Under the pieces are notes generated by a model, which saw only the letters and a program-made list of their open reading frames with translations, was not told where the DNA came from and made no database searches. A stretch of DNA of 64,000 bases from Leptoclinus maculatus (lineage: Eukaryota > Chordata > Actinopteri > Perciformes > Stichaeidae): positions 2,006,860-2,070,859 of the forward strand of contig JAVDOI010000002.1 in NCBI GenBank assembly GCA_032191485.1. Reading direction: 5' to 3'. Numbering within the stretch: the stretch's first letter is position 1; every line of letters starts with the position of its first letter. The position numbers and the translations under genes are program-made. Positions 1 to 15,048 of the stretch are shown here, in pieces.

Positions 1-866
1 GTCCCTGTGAGTAAAGAAAACAATAAAAAAAGATAACGTCTCAGTGTATGATCAAACAAAATTATGTAATTGATATATCTGAACATGATTCACATGATTA
101 TTGATTTATCTGATCTAATCAATAAGTGATGTAACACAGATAATGATCAATCAACTATCTGTATCTGATATACACCAATTAACAATATCTAAAGATTTAG
201 TTGAAGAATTATCATCTTGCACTTGATTATCATACACCCTAATCATCACTCAATCAATGATCAATACTACAATCAATAGGTACATCAAATTGATTAAGTA
301 TTTATTTTTCACTGTTTGTGTGATGATGAAGAAAAATATATTATTCATAATTTAGAGCGACCATTACATGGTCGGTGATCAATGCAATAATCAATATTTA
401 CCTCAACCTGAGGCTCCTGGAAGCCTGCAGAGAGAGGAGACAGATTATGAAAATTGGATTATGAAACAAATCACAAGCAAAAGTAGAAGAGGCAGATTTT
501 CTCATAGCAAGAGGGGGGAATGTGCATCTGGTGCTGGATGAGAATGAATGTGTGTGTGTGTGTGTGTTTGTACAGCTATCTTTGTGAGGACAGTGATCTT
601 TGTAAGGACCACAGTTGTGTGTTCTTGTCCAGTTATCTTTGTGAGGACTACTGCTAACTTTGTGAGGACCAAGGTTGTGTTTTTCTGTTCAGCTATCTCT
701 GTTCGGACCAATTTGAGTTTTAGACCTTCAGAGAGAGGACATTTTGGCCAGTCCTCACTTTGGGACGGACCTTAAAAGGCCTGTTCGAGGGTTTAGGTTG
801 GAATTAGTTTTAGCTTAGCAATATGTCCATGAGTGTCCCCACAAAGATCGAGGTACAAGGTTGCGT

Positions 867-898
<32 letters not shown>

Positions 899-1130
899 AT
901 TTGTGGGGTTAATGGGCATTTGGTCATGTTTGAGCCAAATGTGAAAGCCAGACTAGAATTGTTTAAATGTTTTGGATTTGCCCTTTTTGTAAGGAAACAA
1001 GAAATACGAACAAGAGGAAGTGAAATAGACAGTTGAATGCAGGTGACATTAGCGAGACAGAATTCAGTATAGCATAAAAATCATGTAAAAAAAGACAGAA
1101 GAGGACAGAGGAGGTGAGGGGACGCAATAC
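1..1130 (-). other. col1a1 intron 2 (partial), with a GTGAGGAC-type dispersed repeat
   Basis: This is the start of the intron after the VWC exon; it runs off the left edge. Positions 1-480 are A/T-rich with many TGATCAAT-like words. Positions about 545-900 hold a dispersed fish repeat with several TTTGTGAGGAC units, bounded by (TG)n tracts at 549-567 and 865-898. No collagen Gly-X-Y coding exon is seen. Confidence 0.7.
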
Positions 1131-1322
1131 CGTCGTCGGGGCAGATGGGGCAGCACTCGTCGTGGGGGATGACGGGGTTGGGGCAGTCAGTTGTGTCCTC
1201 GCAGATGACCTCATCGCACATCACCGTGCCGCTGTCACACACACAGATCTGGCATGGCTCTGGCTTCCACACGTCACGGTCCGCAAACACCTGTCCGTCC
1301 AAGGTGCAGCTTCCGCCCGTGC
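1131..1322 (-). CDS. col1a1: col1a1 exon 2: von Willebrand factor C domain of the N-propeptide
   Basis: This 192-base exon encodes the cysteine-rich VWC module of the collagen I amino-propeptide, close to the known size of exon 2 in vertebrate COL1A1. The acceptor AG (1,324-1,323) follows a C-rich tract, and the donor is GTATTG at 1,130. The module reads from TGGSCTLDGQVFADRDVWKP through the CQICVC and CCPIC motifs to CPDDG, with ten cysteines as expected for VWC. The stretch DVWKPEPCQICVCDSGTV is diagnostic of fibrillar procollagens. In the protein this part is secreted and removed by N-proteinase; VWC modules in fibrillar procollagens are known to bind BMP/TGF-beta ligands. The exon ends in phase 1, so the next exon must complete a Gly (or other G-starting) codon. 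No downstream exon is visible between positions 1 and 1,130, so the gene continues off the left edge of the window. Confidence 0.94.
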
Positions 1323-3284
1323 CTGATGGGGGGGGGGCGACAGAGAGCGAGACAGGTGAGATAGCTGGACACGCTTGCGCGGAAATACAAGGGACTAGAT
1401 GGAAGCAGAGTTTAAAAATAGCTGATAAAAAAAAATGTACATCTGAAAAAAATATATTAAAATACCACAATATATATCTTTTCAGCAATTTTTTGTTGTG
1501 TCTTAACATATTTTATTATTTAAAAAAATACCCATATCATATCACTAAAATATTAATATAGTTTGTATATACTTTCTAACAGTTGTGATATACTCAGGGC
1601 TATGTTTTTGTTCTGTGTAGCACTCTTAGCATTAAAGGAAAGTTTTCAAGAACTTCACAAACGTCATGAACACAAACTGAGGAAATGATTTAGACAGTAA
1701 CATAGAAACATCAAGCAGGAGAAGTGAGTGCTGTGAAAGGTTTGGACGGGAACTGGTGGCCTCAGAATGGGACCAGAGAGAGGACAGAATGAGGTGACAG
1801 AAAGGGCGCCGGCATCCTTCATGTGGACGCAAGTGGCATCAGCAATAAGACGCATGGACCAAACGCGTCCCCAAGTGATTTCATTTCCCTTTAACAACAA
1901 TCAAAACGCAGATCGCTCCCCCTGCTCTAACTCAAAGTCACATTTTCCGACCTGCAGCTGCATCACCTCCGCCGCCGCTGTGGCATTTTCTCAGCAAAAC
2001 TAAACCCAAATGGGGGCTCCCTTCAGGGGCTATAAGTGTTCCACAGCGTGCCAAAGTGCTGACCTCAGAGGGAAAAGCAACGAAGACTTCGCTGCAGACT
2101 TTGGCAGCAGCTGGTGGAAACATGCTCCGCATGTGTTTGCAATTAGAGGAAACGAAAAAAAAAAAAAAAGAGTGGAAAGACAAAGAAGAGGAGGAGGGAG
2201 GAAAAAAAAGGAGGCGGTGTGGGGGGACGTGGCGGCCAGATGTGTCCGCAGGTGCGGAGTGAGGCCTCTGGGTGGCGTTGTGAGACCGTTCAATGGGGTC
2301 AAACTGCATCTGCGTCAGACAGACAGGCAGCGGAGTCCTTTCCAGACAACTGGAACATCTGGAAAAATTGAATTTCAGCTCCTTGGTTTCTGTTTCCAGA
2401 GCTGATTTTCTTTGTCTTCTTTCGGGAGGAAAAAACATCTGCGTCTAAACACCAACAGAGGCCTTTGCTCACCCCATTTCACTGAACCCCAACTCTTTTA
2501 GAATTACATCTAAGCTTTTGTAAACTCTCACTCAAGGCTGTGAAGGCTGTGAAGGCTGTGAAGGTCAAACGTTTCCGGCGGCCCAACTCTCTCCCTATGT
2601 GACTCTCTCACTCGCTCACCTGGCCAACTCGACACTTGGCTCCAGGCAGTGAATGCCTCTGCCACATCGATCAAGGCCTGAGGAAAGCTTTCCCCTCACC
2701 GCCTTGTCGTGTCAGCTGGGGTGGGGATCTTCCTTCAAAAATAAATGGCCATTTTTATCCCCTCTCCAGTCTTACATCCACAACCGTAGAGTTTAACACC
2801 TTTTAAGCCGGGATCAACCTCTGGCAGGTAGAGTGGATAAAACATGCATTTCTGCTATTGGAGAAAGCCTCGCCTGGAGGAAAGCCTGGAAACCTGCAGC
2901 AACTCGCTCTGCATGCACGGGGGAGGTGGTGTGGGGGGGGGGGGGGGGGGGGGGGTAGAGAGACAGAGACAAACACAAGGAGAGAGAGAGAAAGGGGCCT
3001 TCTTGAGATGCCCAATGCATTACGTACACCCTGTACTGTTTAGACTGCAAGCTGCAGAAGCTCATCCATCTATCCATCTATCTTTCTAGTGGAAACAAAT
3101 GTGCAGCATGCATCAAAGTTCCTACTTCTACTTCTTAAACTTGTTTTCCTCTCTTCTCATCCCTATCTAAGATCTCGCCAGCCGTCCACCCATGAAGAGA
3201 AAATCCACTGTTAAAAAAACAGTACAAAAAAAAGGAAAAAAAGAAGAGGGTTGAGAAGCTCCAGCAAACAGTGATGAGACTTAC
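1323..3284 (-). other. col1a1 intron 1
   Basis: This is a phase-1 intron of about 1.96 kb with donor GTAAGT and acceptor CATCAG after a run of C residues. It contains a G-homopolymer (about 2,933-2,955), a short three-copy 10-bp repeat GGCTGTGAAG (about 2,534-2,563), purine-rich patches around 2,150-2,215 and A/T-rich sequence. In mammals intron 1 of this gene carries enhancers, but no specific element could be recognised here. Confidence 0.85.
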
Positions 3285-3366
3285 GGTCGTCCTCGCCCTG
3301 CGCCCTGACCAAGAGCACTGCTGCGCCGAGCAGCAGCGCAAGCCGCAAATCCACAAAGCTGAACAT
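3285..3366 (-). CDS. col1a1: col1a1 coding exon 1: signal peptide of collagen alpha-1(I)
   Basis: This is the first coding exon of the alpha-1 chain of type I procollagen, the main fibrillar collagen of bone, skin and tendon. Translation from the ATG at 3,366-3,364 begins MFSFVDLRLALLLGAAVLL and runs 27 codons plus one base to a donor GTAAGT at 3,284. The MFSFVDLRL start followed by a leucine/alanine-rich core is the recognisable secretion signal of vertebrate COL1A1. The last residues (QGEDD) precede the predicted start of the N-propeptide. The exon ends in phase 1 and joins exon 2 (starting GC) to make an Arg codon, which supports the model. The start is fixed by the match to the family and by the surrounding 5' stem-loop. 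Fish often carry a and b ohnologs of this gene; this sequence looks closer to the a form, but the window alone does not settle it. Confidence 0.93.
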
Positions 3367-3399
3367 GTCTTAGATGCCACCAGACATGTAGACTCTTTG
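3354..3399 (-). promoter_or_regulatory. Conserved collagen 5' stem-loop around the start codon, with upstream ORF
   Basis: On the minus strand an 8-bp inner stem ACATGTCT / AGACATGT and a 5-bp outer stem CAAAG / CTTTG enclose the region from 3,399 to 3,354. The true ATG sits in the 3' arm. This matches, in sequence and position, the 5' stem-loop known from vertebrate COL1A1, COL1A2 and COL3A1 mRNAs that is bound by LARP6 and controls collagen translation. A short upstream reading frame (ATG at 3,387, five codons, TAA ending at 3,370) lies in the 5' arm and loop and ends just before the main start, as in mammals. The fold is inferred from pairing only. Confidence 0.88.
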
Positions 3400-3554
3400 A
3401 GACGAGTGAGGAAAAAAAGAATGCTGGGGGATGTTTTCTTTTGCTGCTACACTCCACTGTGTGTGTTTTTGGGGCAGGGTCCGCTCGTCTGTTCACAATC
3501 CTCCTGACCCCAGCAGAAAACTCCCTACTGCCTTCACTCACTTTCTGCCGGGGT

Positions 3555-3562
3555 TTTTATAT
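3555..3562 (-). promoter_or_regulatory. TATA box of the col1a1 promoter
   Basis: The minus strand reads ATATAAAA in a GC-rich setting (CCC before, CCCCGGC after). It lies about 190 bases upstream of the start codon, which puts the predicted transcription start near 3,525-3,532 and gives a 5' UTR of about 160 bases, similar to other COL1A1 genes. A (CTG)n run at about 3,632-3,652 lies just upstream. The start site is inferred from TATA spacing. Confidence 0.7.
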
Positions 3563-3599
3563 GGGAGCCTGAAGAACTGGGAGGTGCTGGGAGGCCTGG

Positions 3600-6160
3600 A
3601 CGAACTGGGGACGCACCCTCATTACCCCCGCCGCTGCTGCTGCTGCTGCTGCACGTTTAGGGAACACAAGAATGGACCCCTCCTTCAAAGAAAAAAAAAC
3701 AGAAGAAAAGAGAGAAAAGAAGAAAAAAACCTAGCAGGTCCCTCCTTCTGTAATTCCACAGCAGAACGGTTGGAGTTGGGATCAGAAGAGGGAGGTGGGG
3801 CCGAGCAAGCAAGGAAACCTGACCCTGAAGAGCATCCAAGGTTTCAGAGGAGGATCTCCTCCTCCAGCAGCCACGGGTTTAATCCAGGATTTTATTTCTG
3901 GTTCTGGTCTACTTCCTGATTTACTTTTATTTTTTTAGATTGCTTCTGGGATTCTGGCTTCAGCTGAAGTGTAGTTCACAAACAAAATGTCTCAGAAAAT
4001 TAAAGATTCAAGTTTTGGTGTGTTGTAGTTCTGTTTCGTGTGTTTCTTTCATTTGCAGGTTTATCTCTGTTGCTAATTCAGTTGTGATCAATATGTTTGA
4101 CCTCAGGTTTGGAAAGCCTCATTGTTTGCATTGTTCACACGACTGTAAATTCATTTGTTTCATGTCTAGGATGGTCATCGTGTTGCAACCCCAGCACCAA
4201 AGCTAAAACTCGAGTTTCAGATTTTAAAATGTCTTCTCCCTCAGTCCACATAGACAGAAGTGTTAGCTTTACTTTCTATCGGTACAAGCTGGATCACAAA
4301 CATGGCTCGTGCAGTTTGAAAGAAGTAGGCATTTATCATGCAGGGAGGGTGCAATGAAAAGCCGCCATCAGGTTGCATTATGAGAATTGTAGGATTCAGC
4401 ATTTTTGGAGCTTCATCCGTACCGTATTGTTAGGATATGTTGGCCTCTGCTGCATAAGTTTAAACCATTCTTTAAAAAATCTGTCTTTTGTGAGTCGTCC
4501 AACTTCATTAAAGTGCAATATCAAATTTCTAGAGTGCCCTTTTAATTTGCATCTGATGCCTTTATCACTAAATGACTCCCACAACTTGTTGAAAGTCAGT
4601 GTGTTCGGGGATTTTTCCTTTAAGTGTCATAGGTTTGAGCTTCAGACACAACTCAGATCTTGATCAGTGACTCATCAACAGCGAGTGTCTGTGAGAGAAC
4701 GGCACTGTACTTGCTTTGTGTTGTTGAGTTCTCCTGTATCATACAAGCATGTACGCTAAAATCCAAGATGGCGTCAACATAAGTGAAAAGCTGTAGTAAT
4801 ATACTGTTTATTAGCCTTTCTGTCTTATTTGTTTATCACTAAATCAATCGAACACACAGTACCGTCCAACTTCTATCTGTGGACATGCTGCTACGGTGTT
4901 TGTCTAACCCAGCTAACTTTTCCGACTTGTTGTACTGGCACGAGGTCAACTCGGGAGTCACGTCATTCCGAGCCGCTGACTTCCGAGGTAAATGGAACGC
5001 AACATTAGCATTGTGTAAAGAGTGAAAAAAACACTAAAGATGCTCGGCGTTCTTCACAAAAACGCTCCACCGATTTAGCATCGCGCTCATTGTCAGACTC
5101 ATAATGGACAGTTTGAAAAAAAGGACAGATGCCGCAGAACTAGAGATATTGTCTTTTTTTATTTCACAGTCTTCTTCCTCATCCAACATTACCCACAATG
5201 CGACTGTTCGGTAGGAGATTCAGGTGTGTGTTATGCTAGCATCGGCCAATGTAGCCTCAAGCTAACATGGTGCCGTTCATTGTTAATTGGGCAGGTTCAC
5301 ATTTCCAAGAGTGCAAGAGTAAGTGTTCAAGTTTGTTTGAGGGATGCATGTACACAATAAACTGATTGAGCATATCCTGATGATCAGATTATTTGGATTT
5401 AAAGTTGACCATGTCCTTATGTTGGAAGTATTTCAATTGGGGCCGAGGCTAAATTTAAGAAAATGTTATTCGGAACATAGAATATGGTACCGTGATGTGT
5501 AAAAAGGTTGGATAAGACTCCGTCTTGATGTCCAAGACCACCAGAATTATCCCCCTATTTAACTCGATTTGATGGAAATGTATAGAAATAAGAACTTTAC
5601 GGTGCTGCACATTTGTCTCCACGTAATCACGTAGATCAATAGATAGATGGACGGACGGACAGACAAATAAATACCTCAGCAAATGAAGCAGCTGATTGTT
5701 AAAGAAAAAAGCAAACATATTTCTTTGGAGTGAACCAGATGTTTGCTTTTTTTTTTAAGCGAGCGGCTGCAATCGGCCGAAACTGCCTGTTTTGAAATAC
5801 CTGCACAATTGTGGGGTTTGCAGACATTATGGTTGTTATTGGCTCTAAATAATAAAAGCCCTTTTTTAGCGGCTGCGTGTCCCCCCCCCCCCCCCCCCCC
5901 ACACCCCCCCAGTCCAAATAAAGTTCTATATGGGCAATTGCTCTCGCCTCCCCCCCCCGCCCTCCCACAGAAGGCTATGTTGAGCGCCGGCCGGGCTGCA
6001 GGTGAGCTGTAATTAAGCAGAAAGCAGACATTATGGAGCAGAAAGAGCTGCAGGGAGACGCAGCGCCGCAGTTTTTTTGCCATCTGATCCACCAGCAGCA
6101 GACACGTTGCACAGTCTGAAGCTGGCCAAGCAAGCCTCTAATTCACTCCTCCTCTCTTTC
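3600..6160. other. Upstream flank of col1a1, no gene recognised
   Basis: No supported gene is seen. The stretch has purine-rich sequence at 3,680-3,800, unremarkable A/T-rich DNA to about 4,860, and a patch at about 4,870-5,010 that resembles a common fish interspersed repeat (GACTTCCGAGGTAAATGG type). A polycytosine run lies at 5,881-5,910. Part of the col1a1 distal promoter may be here, but no element can be named. Confidence 0.5.
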
Positions 6161-6167
6161 TCTCTTC

Positions 6168-8615
<2,448 letters not shown>

Positions 8616-8619
8616 CAAA

Positions 8620-9345
8620 GGTCAGATACGAGGTACCAACCCCTTCTCACTCCCAACTCGTCAATTGCCCAAGCGCCCAAATACCGTCGCTTGCTTGGCG
8701 TCCGATGTAGACACACCGAGGCACCCTTTCGTGTCTGTATGAGACACACCAGGGTTTTAAACTAACTCCAATGTCAACCCATCTGCGTCAGTATTAGAGC
8801 AACTAAACATAGTACAAAGATCGCCAAAGTCCATGTGAAGTGGAGGTCGAGTTGGATGTATGGGTCACACAAACACAGAATTTCATCCAGGAGACTGCTG
8901 TTCCCGTCCCATGTGAAACTAAGTAAACGTTCCGACTTATTTTACCATAGTTTTGATACGCAACTTATGTACTAAACTAACGTAAGTTATGTAACAAGCG
9001 TACTAATTTATGTAACAAATATACTTATTTTAGCCCAAACTAGGAACTTTTCATAAACCTAACCCAGTAAACCTAAAAACTAAGTAAACCCAAATTGGAA
9101 GTTTATTTTTAACAGACACTGTATGCATGTAACGGGCGAAATCTGTACATTTCCAATGAACACGGAAGTTTATTTTGAAAAGACACTATCCATTTAACAA
9201 ACGGAAAATGACACGTTGTCCCTGCCCCGTCCAAAACTGAAGCTAGAGGGGGACCAAGAGCGTCATAGTTTGAAGCGTAGGGCCACTGACCAAGCGTAGT
9301 TATATGACGAGTTGGGACTGAGAATGTGTTGGAGGTAGCGAGGAA
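8620..9345. repeat. Dispersed repeat copy, family containing the CTAACTAAGT unit
   Basis: The segment contains CCTAACCCAGTAAACC and ACTAAGTAAACCC words, two GGAAGTTTATTTT motifs (about 9,095 and 9,168) and an ending that reads CATAGTTTGAAGCGTAGGGCC then GACGAGTTGGGA. The same words recur, in either orientation, near 14,030-14,080 and 44,940-45,350. That recurrence supports one interspersed family. No coding capacity is seen. Confidence 0.6.
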
Positions 9346-9710
9346 CATTTTTATTTAGTAAGGTTAAACCAATAAAATCAGTGTAGAGGTGGCTCAATCA
9401 GCTATTACATGGACTATGTACCAGTGTGCTGGCAGGGTAAAGTATGTTTATCATCCGGTCTGACTGATTCGGACGTTTCCGTTCTCACAATGAGCTTCAA
9501 GATCAGGGTTGCAGTGGATGTGTGAAAGGACGCACACATAGTCTAGAGAGAAAGCGACAACAAGGCAGAGAGACAACTGTCAACGAGCTGTGAGGCTTGC
9601 TTCACTTTTACCTGTTAATACGTTTGACACCTAAACGTCAATACACAACCTTGTACCTCTACCTTTGTGAGGACAGTTATTGACATAATGCACTCAAATG
9701 CCTGACCCCA

Positions 9711-9839
9711 ACCTTCAAAGGCCTGTATGAGAGTTCAGACTTGGTTTTAATGTCCCAAACAAACCTAACCCTAAGCTAAACTTAGTTCTAAGGTGGACAT
9801 TAAAACCAAGTCTGAACTCTCATACAGGCCTTTGAAGGT
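9711..9839. repeat. Perfect 45-bp inverted repeat with 39-bp loop
   Basis: Arm 1 (9,711-9,755) begins ACCTTCAAAGGCCTGTATGA and arm 2 (9,795-9,839) is its exact reverse complement by direct reading. The loop is 9,756-9,794. It sits inside a TTTGTGAGGACAG-containing dispersed repeat similar to that at 545-900, so it is probably a foldback derivative of that family. Confidence 0.92.
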
Positions 9840-9859
9840 CTGTCTCAGAAGTTAGGTGT

Positions 9860-11390
9860 GGACAAAATGTCCACTCTTTCCAAAAATGTCGAAGCCCATG
9901 CCTTCAGCTGTGAAAAGCGGGTCTTGAGTTCTTTTAGGATGGCTGTTTGTGTGCTGGCCTGATTTTGGGTGCATTGTTCTCTTTGTCTTTGTTAACTGCT
10001 GAGATAATAAAATGACTGAGGAGATGAAAATCATTGATGTCGTTGGCTGGATTTGAAATAAACCAGTCAACCCTTAACTGAGGCATTTGAGCTTTAGAAA
10101 TCAAAATTCAGGAAGTTGACAAAAGGGAAAGCATTTCAAAAAAGAAACACGTTTTTCTCTCTCTTTTCTCTCTATGACACAAAAGCTGTGTAATGCCATC
10201 TCTGCCACATCATCACCACAAAGCCGTCAGAGCCACGGACCAAGTTGGGCTGCCACTGAAAAGTGAAAAGGCCACAAAATGGTTCTGGACCTGAATTCAA
10301 AAGCTGTGATTAACGCAATAAAAATAAGACCCGTCTCTGTCTATGCTGTATGAATAATGCAGCTCATGATTACGGATTGCTTGAATCTTGACCCTTGACT
10401 CCCACCGTAAAACATCCCAAAACCTGTTGTTTATGTAGAAATGTGTAGATTACAGTCATTGAGTCTGGGCATGCTTTAAATATTTACTCATGCCAACACA
10501 GCGTCCCCTCCATTCCAGGCAAATGGACAAATGACAAATGAATGGCTTTGCGCTGTGAGTTAAAAGTGTTTTTCCTTTAGGCCTTATATTACTGCAGCAA
10601 CTGCTGCTGTCATTACTGGTACTTCTGTTTCTGTTGGTAATATTACCATCACTGATGAAAGACGGATAAGTGGCTGTGAAGTACAGCACTGCTGAAGGCT
10701 GTTCTTCATGAGACAGTCTCACCTGTTGGTTTCAATGAGGTGGTTAGACAAGGGTTCACTTTAGCTTTTTGTCTTTAAATCCATGAAAACTACGTATTAC
10801 TACTTACAGATGTACTTTCTGCCTCGGTAAGGTCACGTTACTTATAACGTTTGCACTGAACATTAGCATACTGTATACTGGGCGTCGCCAAATGGCGGAC
10901 CACGGGCCGGACCTGGATCGAGTGAATGTTCTGTTCAGACCTATGTTACCAATTTCTGATAAATTAAGAACAAATAATAATTTTAACGGTACCCCATGGT
11001 AGATATGTATGGAGAATGCGGCCTCAGCTAATCAAGTTAACACAGCCATAGCTTCTCTCAACTGAGCCAATCCAATTGATTTTTTACCGTGACAGTTACT
11101 TATAGATTTTTTTTGCCGTCTGGACCCCGGGTCGGGAACCATTGAACTGAATGAGGCACTTTTTTAATTACTTTATTCAGAAGATGTCTTGTTTTCTTTT
11201 ACTTGGAATTTAAGCCTTGGGTTCAATTTTATTTAAAGATAGCCGTTACAGTTCAATGACTTACAAGACAACTTACAAATTGTTGTGTCATTCATCTGCC
11301 ATTTGGTGAGATGCAGAGAATTATCATTCATCTCCTGAATGTGGGTGTATACTTGCCAAATAAGCATCTTAAACACTTAGCGTTGAAACA
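9860..11390. other. Non-coding stretch with a possible hAT-like remnant
   Basis: No gene is recognised. Positions about 10,885-11,140 contain GTCGCCAAATGGCGGACC near one end and CCCGGGTCGGGAACC near the other. This is the style of GC-rich ends seen in some hAT-type elements, but clear terminal repeats and target duplications were not found. The rest is A/T-rich. Confidence 0.35.
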
Positions 11391-11391
11391 G

Positions 11392-12689
<1,298 letters not shown>

Positions 12690-12690
<1 letters not shown>

Positions 12691-12900
12691 CTATTGCATG
12701 TCTGTCTATCCAGAGAGAGGGATCCCTCCTCAGTTGCTCTTGCCCAAGTTTCTTCCATTTTTGCCCTGTTTAAGGTTTCTTTGGGGAAGTTTCTCCTTAT
12801 CCAAAGTGAGAGTATAAGGACAGAGGGCGTCGTATGCTGTACAGATTGTAAAACCCCTTGAGGCAAATTTAAGTTATATAAATAAAACTGACTTGACCTG
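12690..12900 (+). mobile_element. Retroelement 3' tail-like dispersed repeat
   Basis: The segment reads CAGAGAGAGGGATCCCTCC, then TTTCTTTGGGGAAGTTTCTC, then GGCGTCGTATGCTGTACAG, and ends in TATATAAATAAAACTGACTTGACCTGAC. I recognise this as a very common fish interspersed sequence with the layout of a non-LTR retroelement 3' end (AATAAA-like word and short terminal repeat TGACTTGACC). The exact family name is not known to me. Confidence 0.6.
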
Positions 12901-13440
12901 ACAGGTGCTCGTGATTATTAACCCTTATGTGCTGGGGTTACGTTAAAATAAAAAGGCTCAACAACGGGGAAGCGTCACAGAGAGGCAGGGAAGGCCAAGA
13001 AATATCTACATATACAAAATCACACACTTGAAGATATTGAAAAAAACAATTAAAGGAAACAGGAGAGAAGAATATGGAGATGAGAAGACAACAAGATGAG
13101 GACTTAGAGAAGACAAAAGAAGAAAAATGAGATTCAAAGCTAGAAAAGGGCGTGTGTGTCCTCGGCTGGACCGACTGAAATAGAAGCAGTCATTACTCCC
13201 TGCACTGCGGTGACTGTTAACTGACTGACTGACTGTCTGTCTGATTGTCTGACTGTCGGTCCGATTGATCGCCTGGACGTCTGATTGTCTCTCTCTTACT
13301 GACTGTCTGACTGACTTTCTGTGCTGCGTTCATAACGTGCTGTGGTCAGTTAGCAGCGAGGCAGACTGCAGGGTGGAGCTGCCTTCACTGTAACCACACA
13401 CACACATATACACACACAGATGTGATTTCCTCTTGATCTG
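12901..13440. other. Non-coding stretch with a degenerate CTGACTGT repeat
   Basis: Purine-rich sequence runs to 13,140. A degenerate tandem of GACTGTCTGA-like words follows at 13,208-13,322 and a short CA tract at 13,395-13,418. Confidence 0.6.
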
Positions 13441-14020
13441 GATCTCAACTGTTGGCAGCCGAAACCTAACTAAGTATTTTACCATCTTTTCCTCAACCTA
13501 ACTAAGTAGTTTTGTTGCCCAAACCTAACTAAGTAGTTTTGTTGCCCAAACCTAACTAAGTGGTTTTGTTGTCTAAAGCTAACTAAGTGGTTTTGTTGTC
13601 TAAACCTAACTAAGTAGTTTTGTTGCCTAAAGCTAACTAAGTAGTTTTGTTGCCCAAACCTAACTAAGTAGTTTTGTTGCCCAAACCTAACTAAGTGGTT
13701 TTGTTGTCTAAACCTAACTAAGTAGTTTCGTTGCCTAAAGCTAACTAAGTAGTTTTGTTGCCCAAACCTAACTAAGTGGTTTTGTTGTCTAAACCTAACT
13801 AAGTAGTTTCGTTGCCTAAAGCTAACTAAGTAGTTTTGTTGCCCAAACCTAACTAAGTGGTTTTGTTGTCTAAACCTAACTAAGTAGTTTCATTGCCTAA
13901 AGCTAACTAAGTAGTTTTGTTGTCTAAACCTAACTAAATGGTTTTGTTCTCTAAACCTAACTAAGTAGTTTTGTTGACCAAACCTAACTAAGTAGTTTTG
14001 TTGTCTAAACCGTAATGAGT
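13440..14020. repeat. 27-bp minisatellite with 81-bp higher-order repeat
   Basis: About 20 tandem copies of a 27-bp unit starting CCTAACTAAGTAGTTTTGTT are seen, differing at a few fixed sites (AGTAG/AGTGG, GTTTT/GTTTC, GCCC/GTCT/GCCT, CCTAACT/GCTAACT). From about 13,650 to 13,905 the variants recur in a fixed order of three, so the local period is 81 bp. Flanking sequence (GGAAGTTTATTTTGAAAAGG at 14,038) matches the dispersed family at 8,620-9,345. This suggests the array grew from a unit inside one such element. Confidence 0.93.
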
Positions 14021-14099
14021 TGTTTCCCGTGAAGATGGAAGTTTATTTTGAAAAGGTGGTATCCATGTAACGAGCAGATATTGAAACTTTATAGGAAAA

Positions 14100-14855
14100 T
14101 TCACAAAAAATTAGAAAGATTAGATTAATTTTAATAGCTTTAGTGATGCTTTAGAGCACTATTATCACATTAAAAGCTATCCAATACTTTGATTTATGAC
14201 CAATTACCTGCAAAACTAATGCTATTCCCATCAGCTTCAGCTGTACTTGTTGTTCATGTAGCTATGTTAACTAAGGAGACATCTAAACATAGATTTCAGT
14301 TATTGGGGGTTGATGTGACTCAGAGGTTAAACAGAAGTCAGTTAAATTCAGCGTCTCATCTAAAGTAAAAAGAATAAAGCAGACAATAGATTTAATACAG
14401 TTGTACTTCCAGATGTTAGCTGCCTTTTAGCGTAAATGTGCGCCCATGCGTGTTTGGGCGCAAATTTACAGACAAGTACAGACAAGACACACTGATGTGT
14501 ATAGAGCGAGCAGATCTTTCTTCACAAAAGAAAGTAAAGTAGTTAATGTGAGGACAGAATGGCAGTGGAGTGCAAGTAAATGCAGAGATATGATTATGTC
14601 GGGCACATCTTAAAACTCTGGACGCAAACAACATGAACTTAATCCAAATTTGGTGGAATTCGATGGATCTGAAGTGAATTTCACGGTGTGAGATTCAACT
14701 GTACTAAACTGCGCACGTGCATTGAATTAAACTGTGCTTAACTGTACAGTAGCGAGCAGCCGCTTTGATGTCGCCCTGTTGTCGACTTTGCACTTCCTCT
14801 CAGGTTGTAAAAACCTGAACACAGCTGTCTGTCATCACACACAGCGAGACAGCCT
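14100..14855. other. Non-coding stretch, no gene recognised
   Basis: A/T-rich, unremarkable sequence with no splice-bounded open frame that resembles a known family. Confidence 0.4.
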
Positions 14856-14856
14856 C

Positions 14857-15004
14857 TGTGTGTGTGTTTGTGTTTGTGTGTGTGTAGGTGTGTGTGTGTG
14901 TGTGTGTGTGAGAGACAGAGAGAGAGGGAGGATGAAAAGCATAGCCTACCTGCTGCTTTCTCATTACTACCTCAGCAATGGTTAAGCATGTGTGTGTGTG
15001 TGTG

Positions 15005-15048
<44 letters not shown>

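Noticed and set aside
1938..2438. A 166-codon open frame on the minus strand inside col1a1 intron 1
   Set aside because: It has low-complexity Ser/Phe and Pro stretches from purine-rich DNA, no recognisable family, and is fully inside a well-supported intron.
3135..3541. Other open frames overlapping col1a1 exon 1
   Set aside because: The collagen frame, with its signal peptide, phase-matched splice to the VWC exon and stem-loop, explains the region; the other frames are shadows.
13440..14020. Telomere-like CCTAAC words suggesting an interstitial telomere
   Set aside because: The unit is 27 bp with TTTTGTTGCCC, not the TTAGGG/CCCTAA hexamer; CCTAAC occurs once per unit only.
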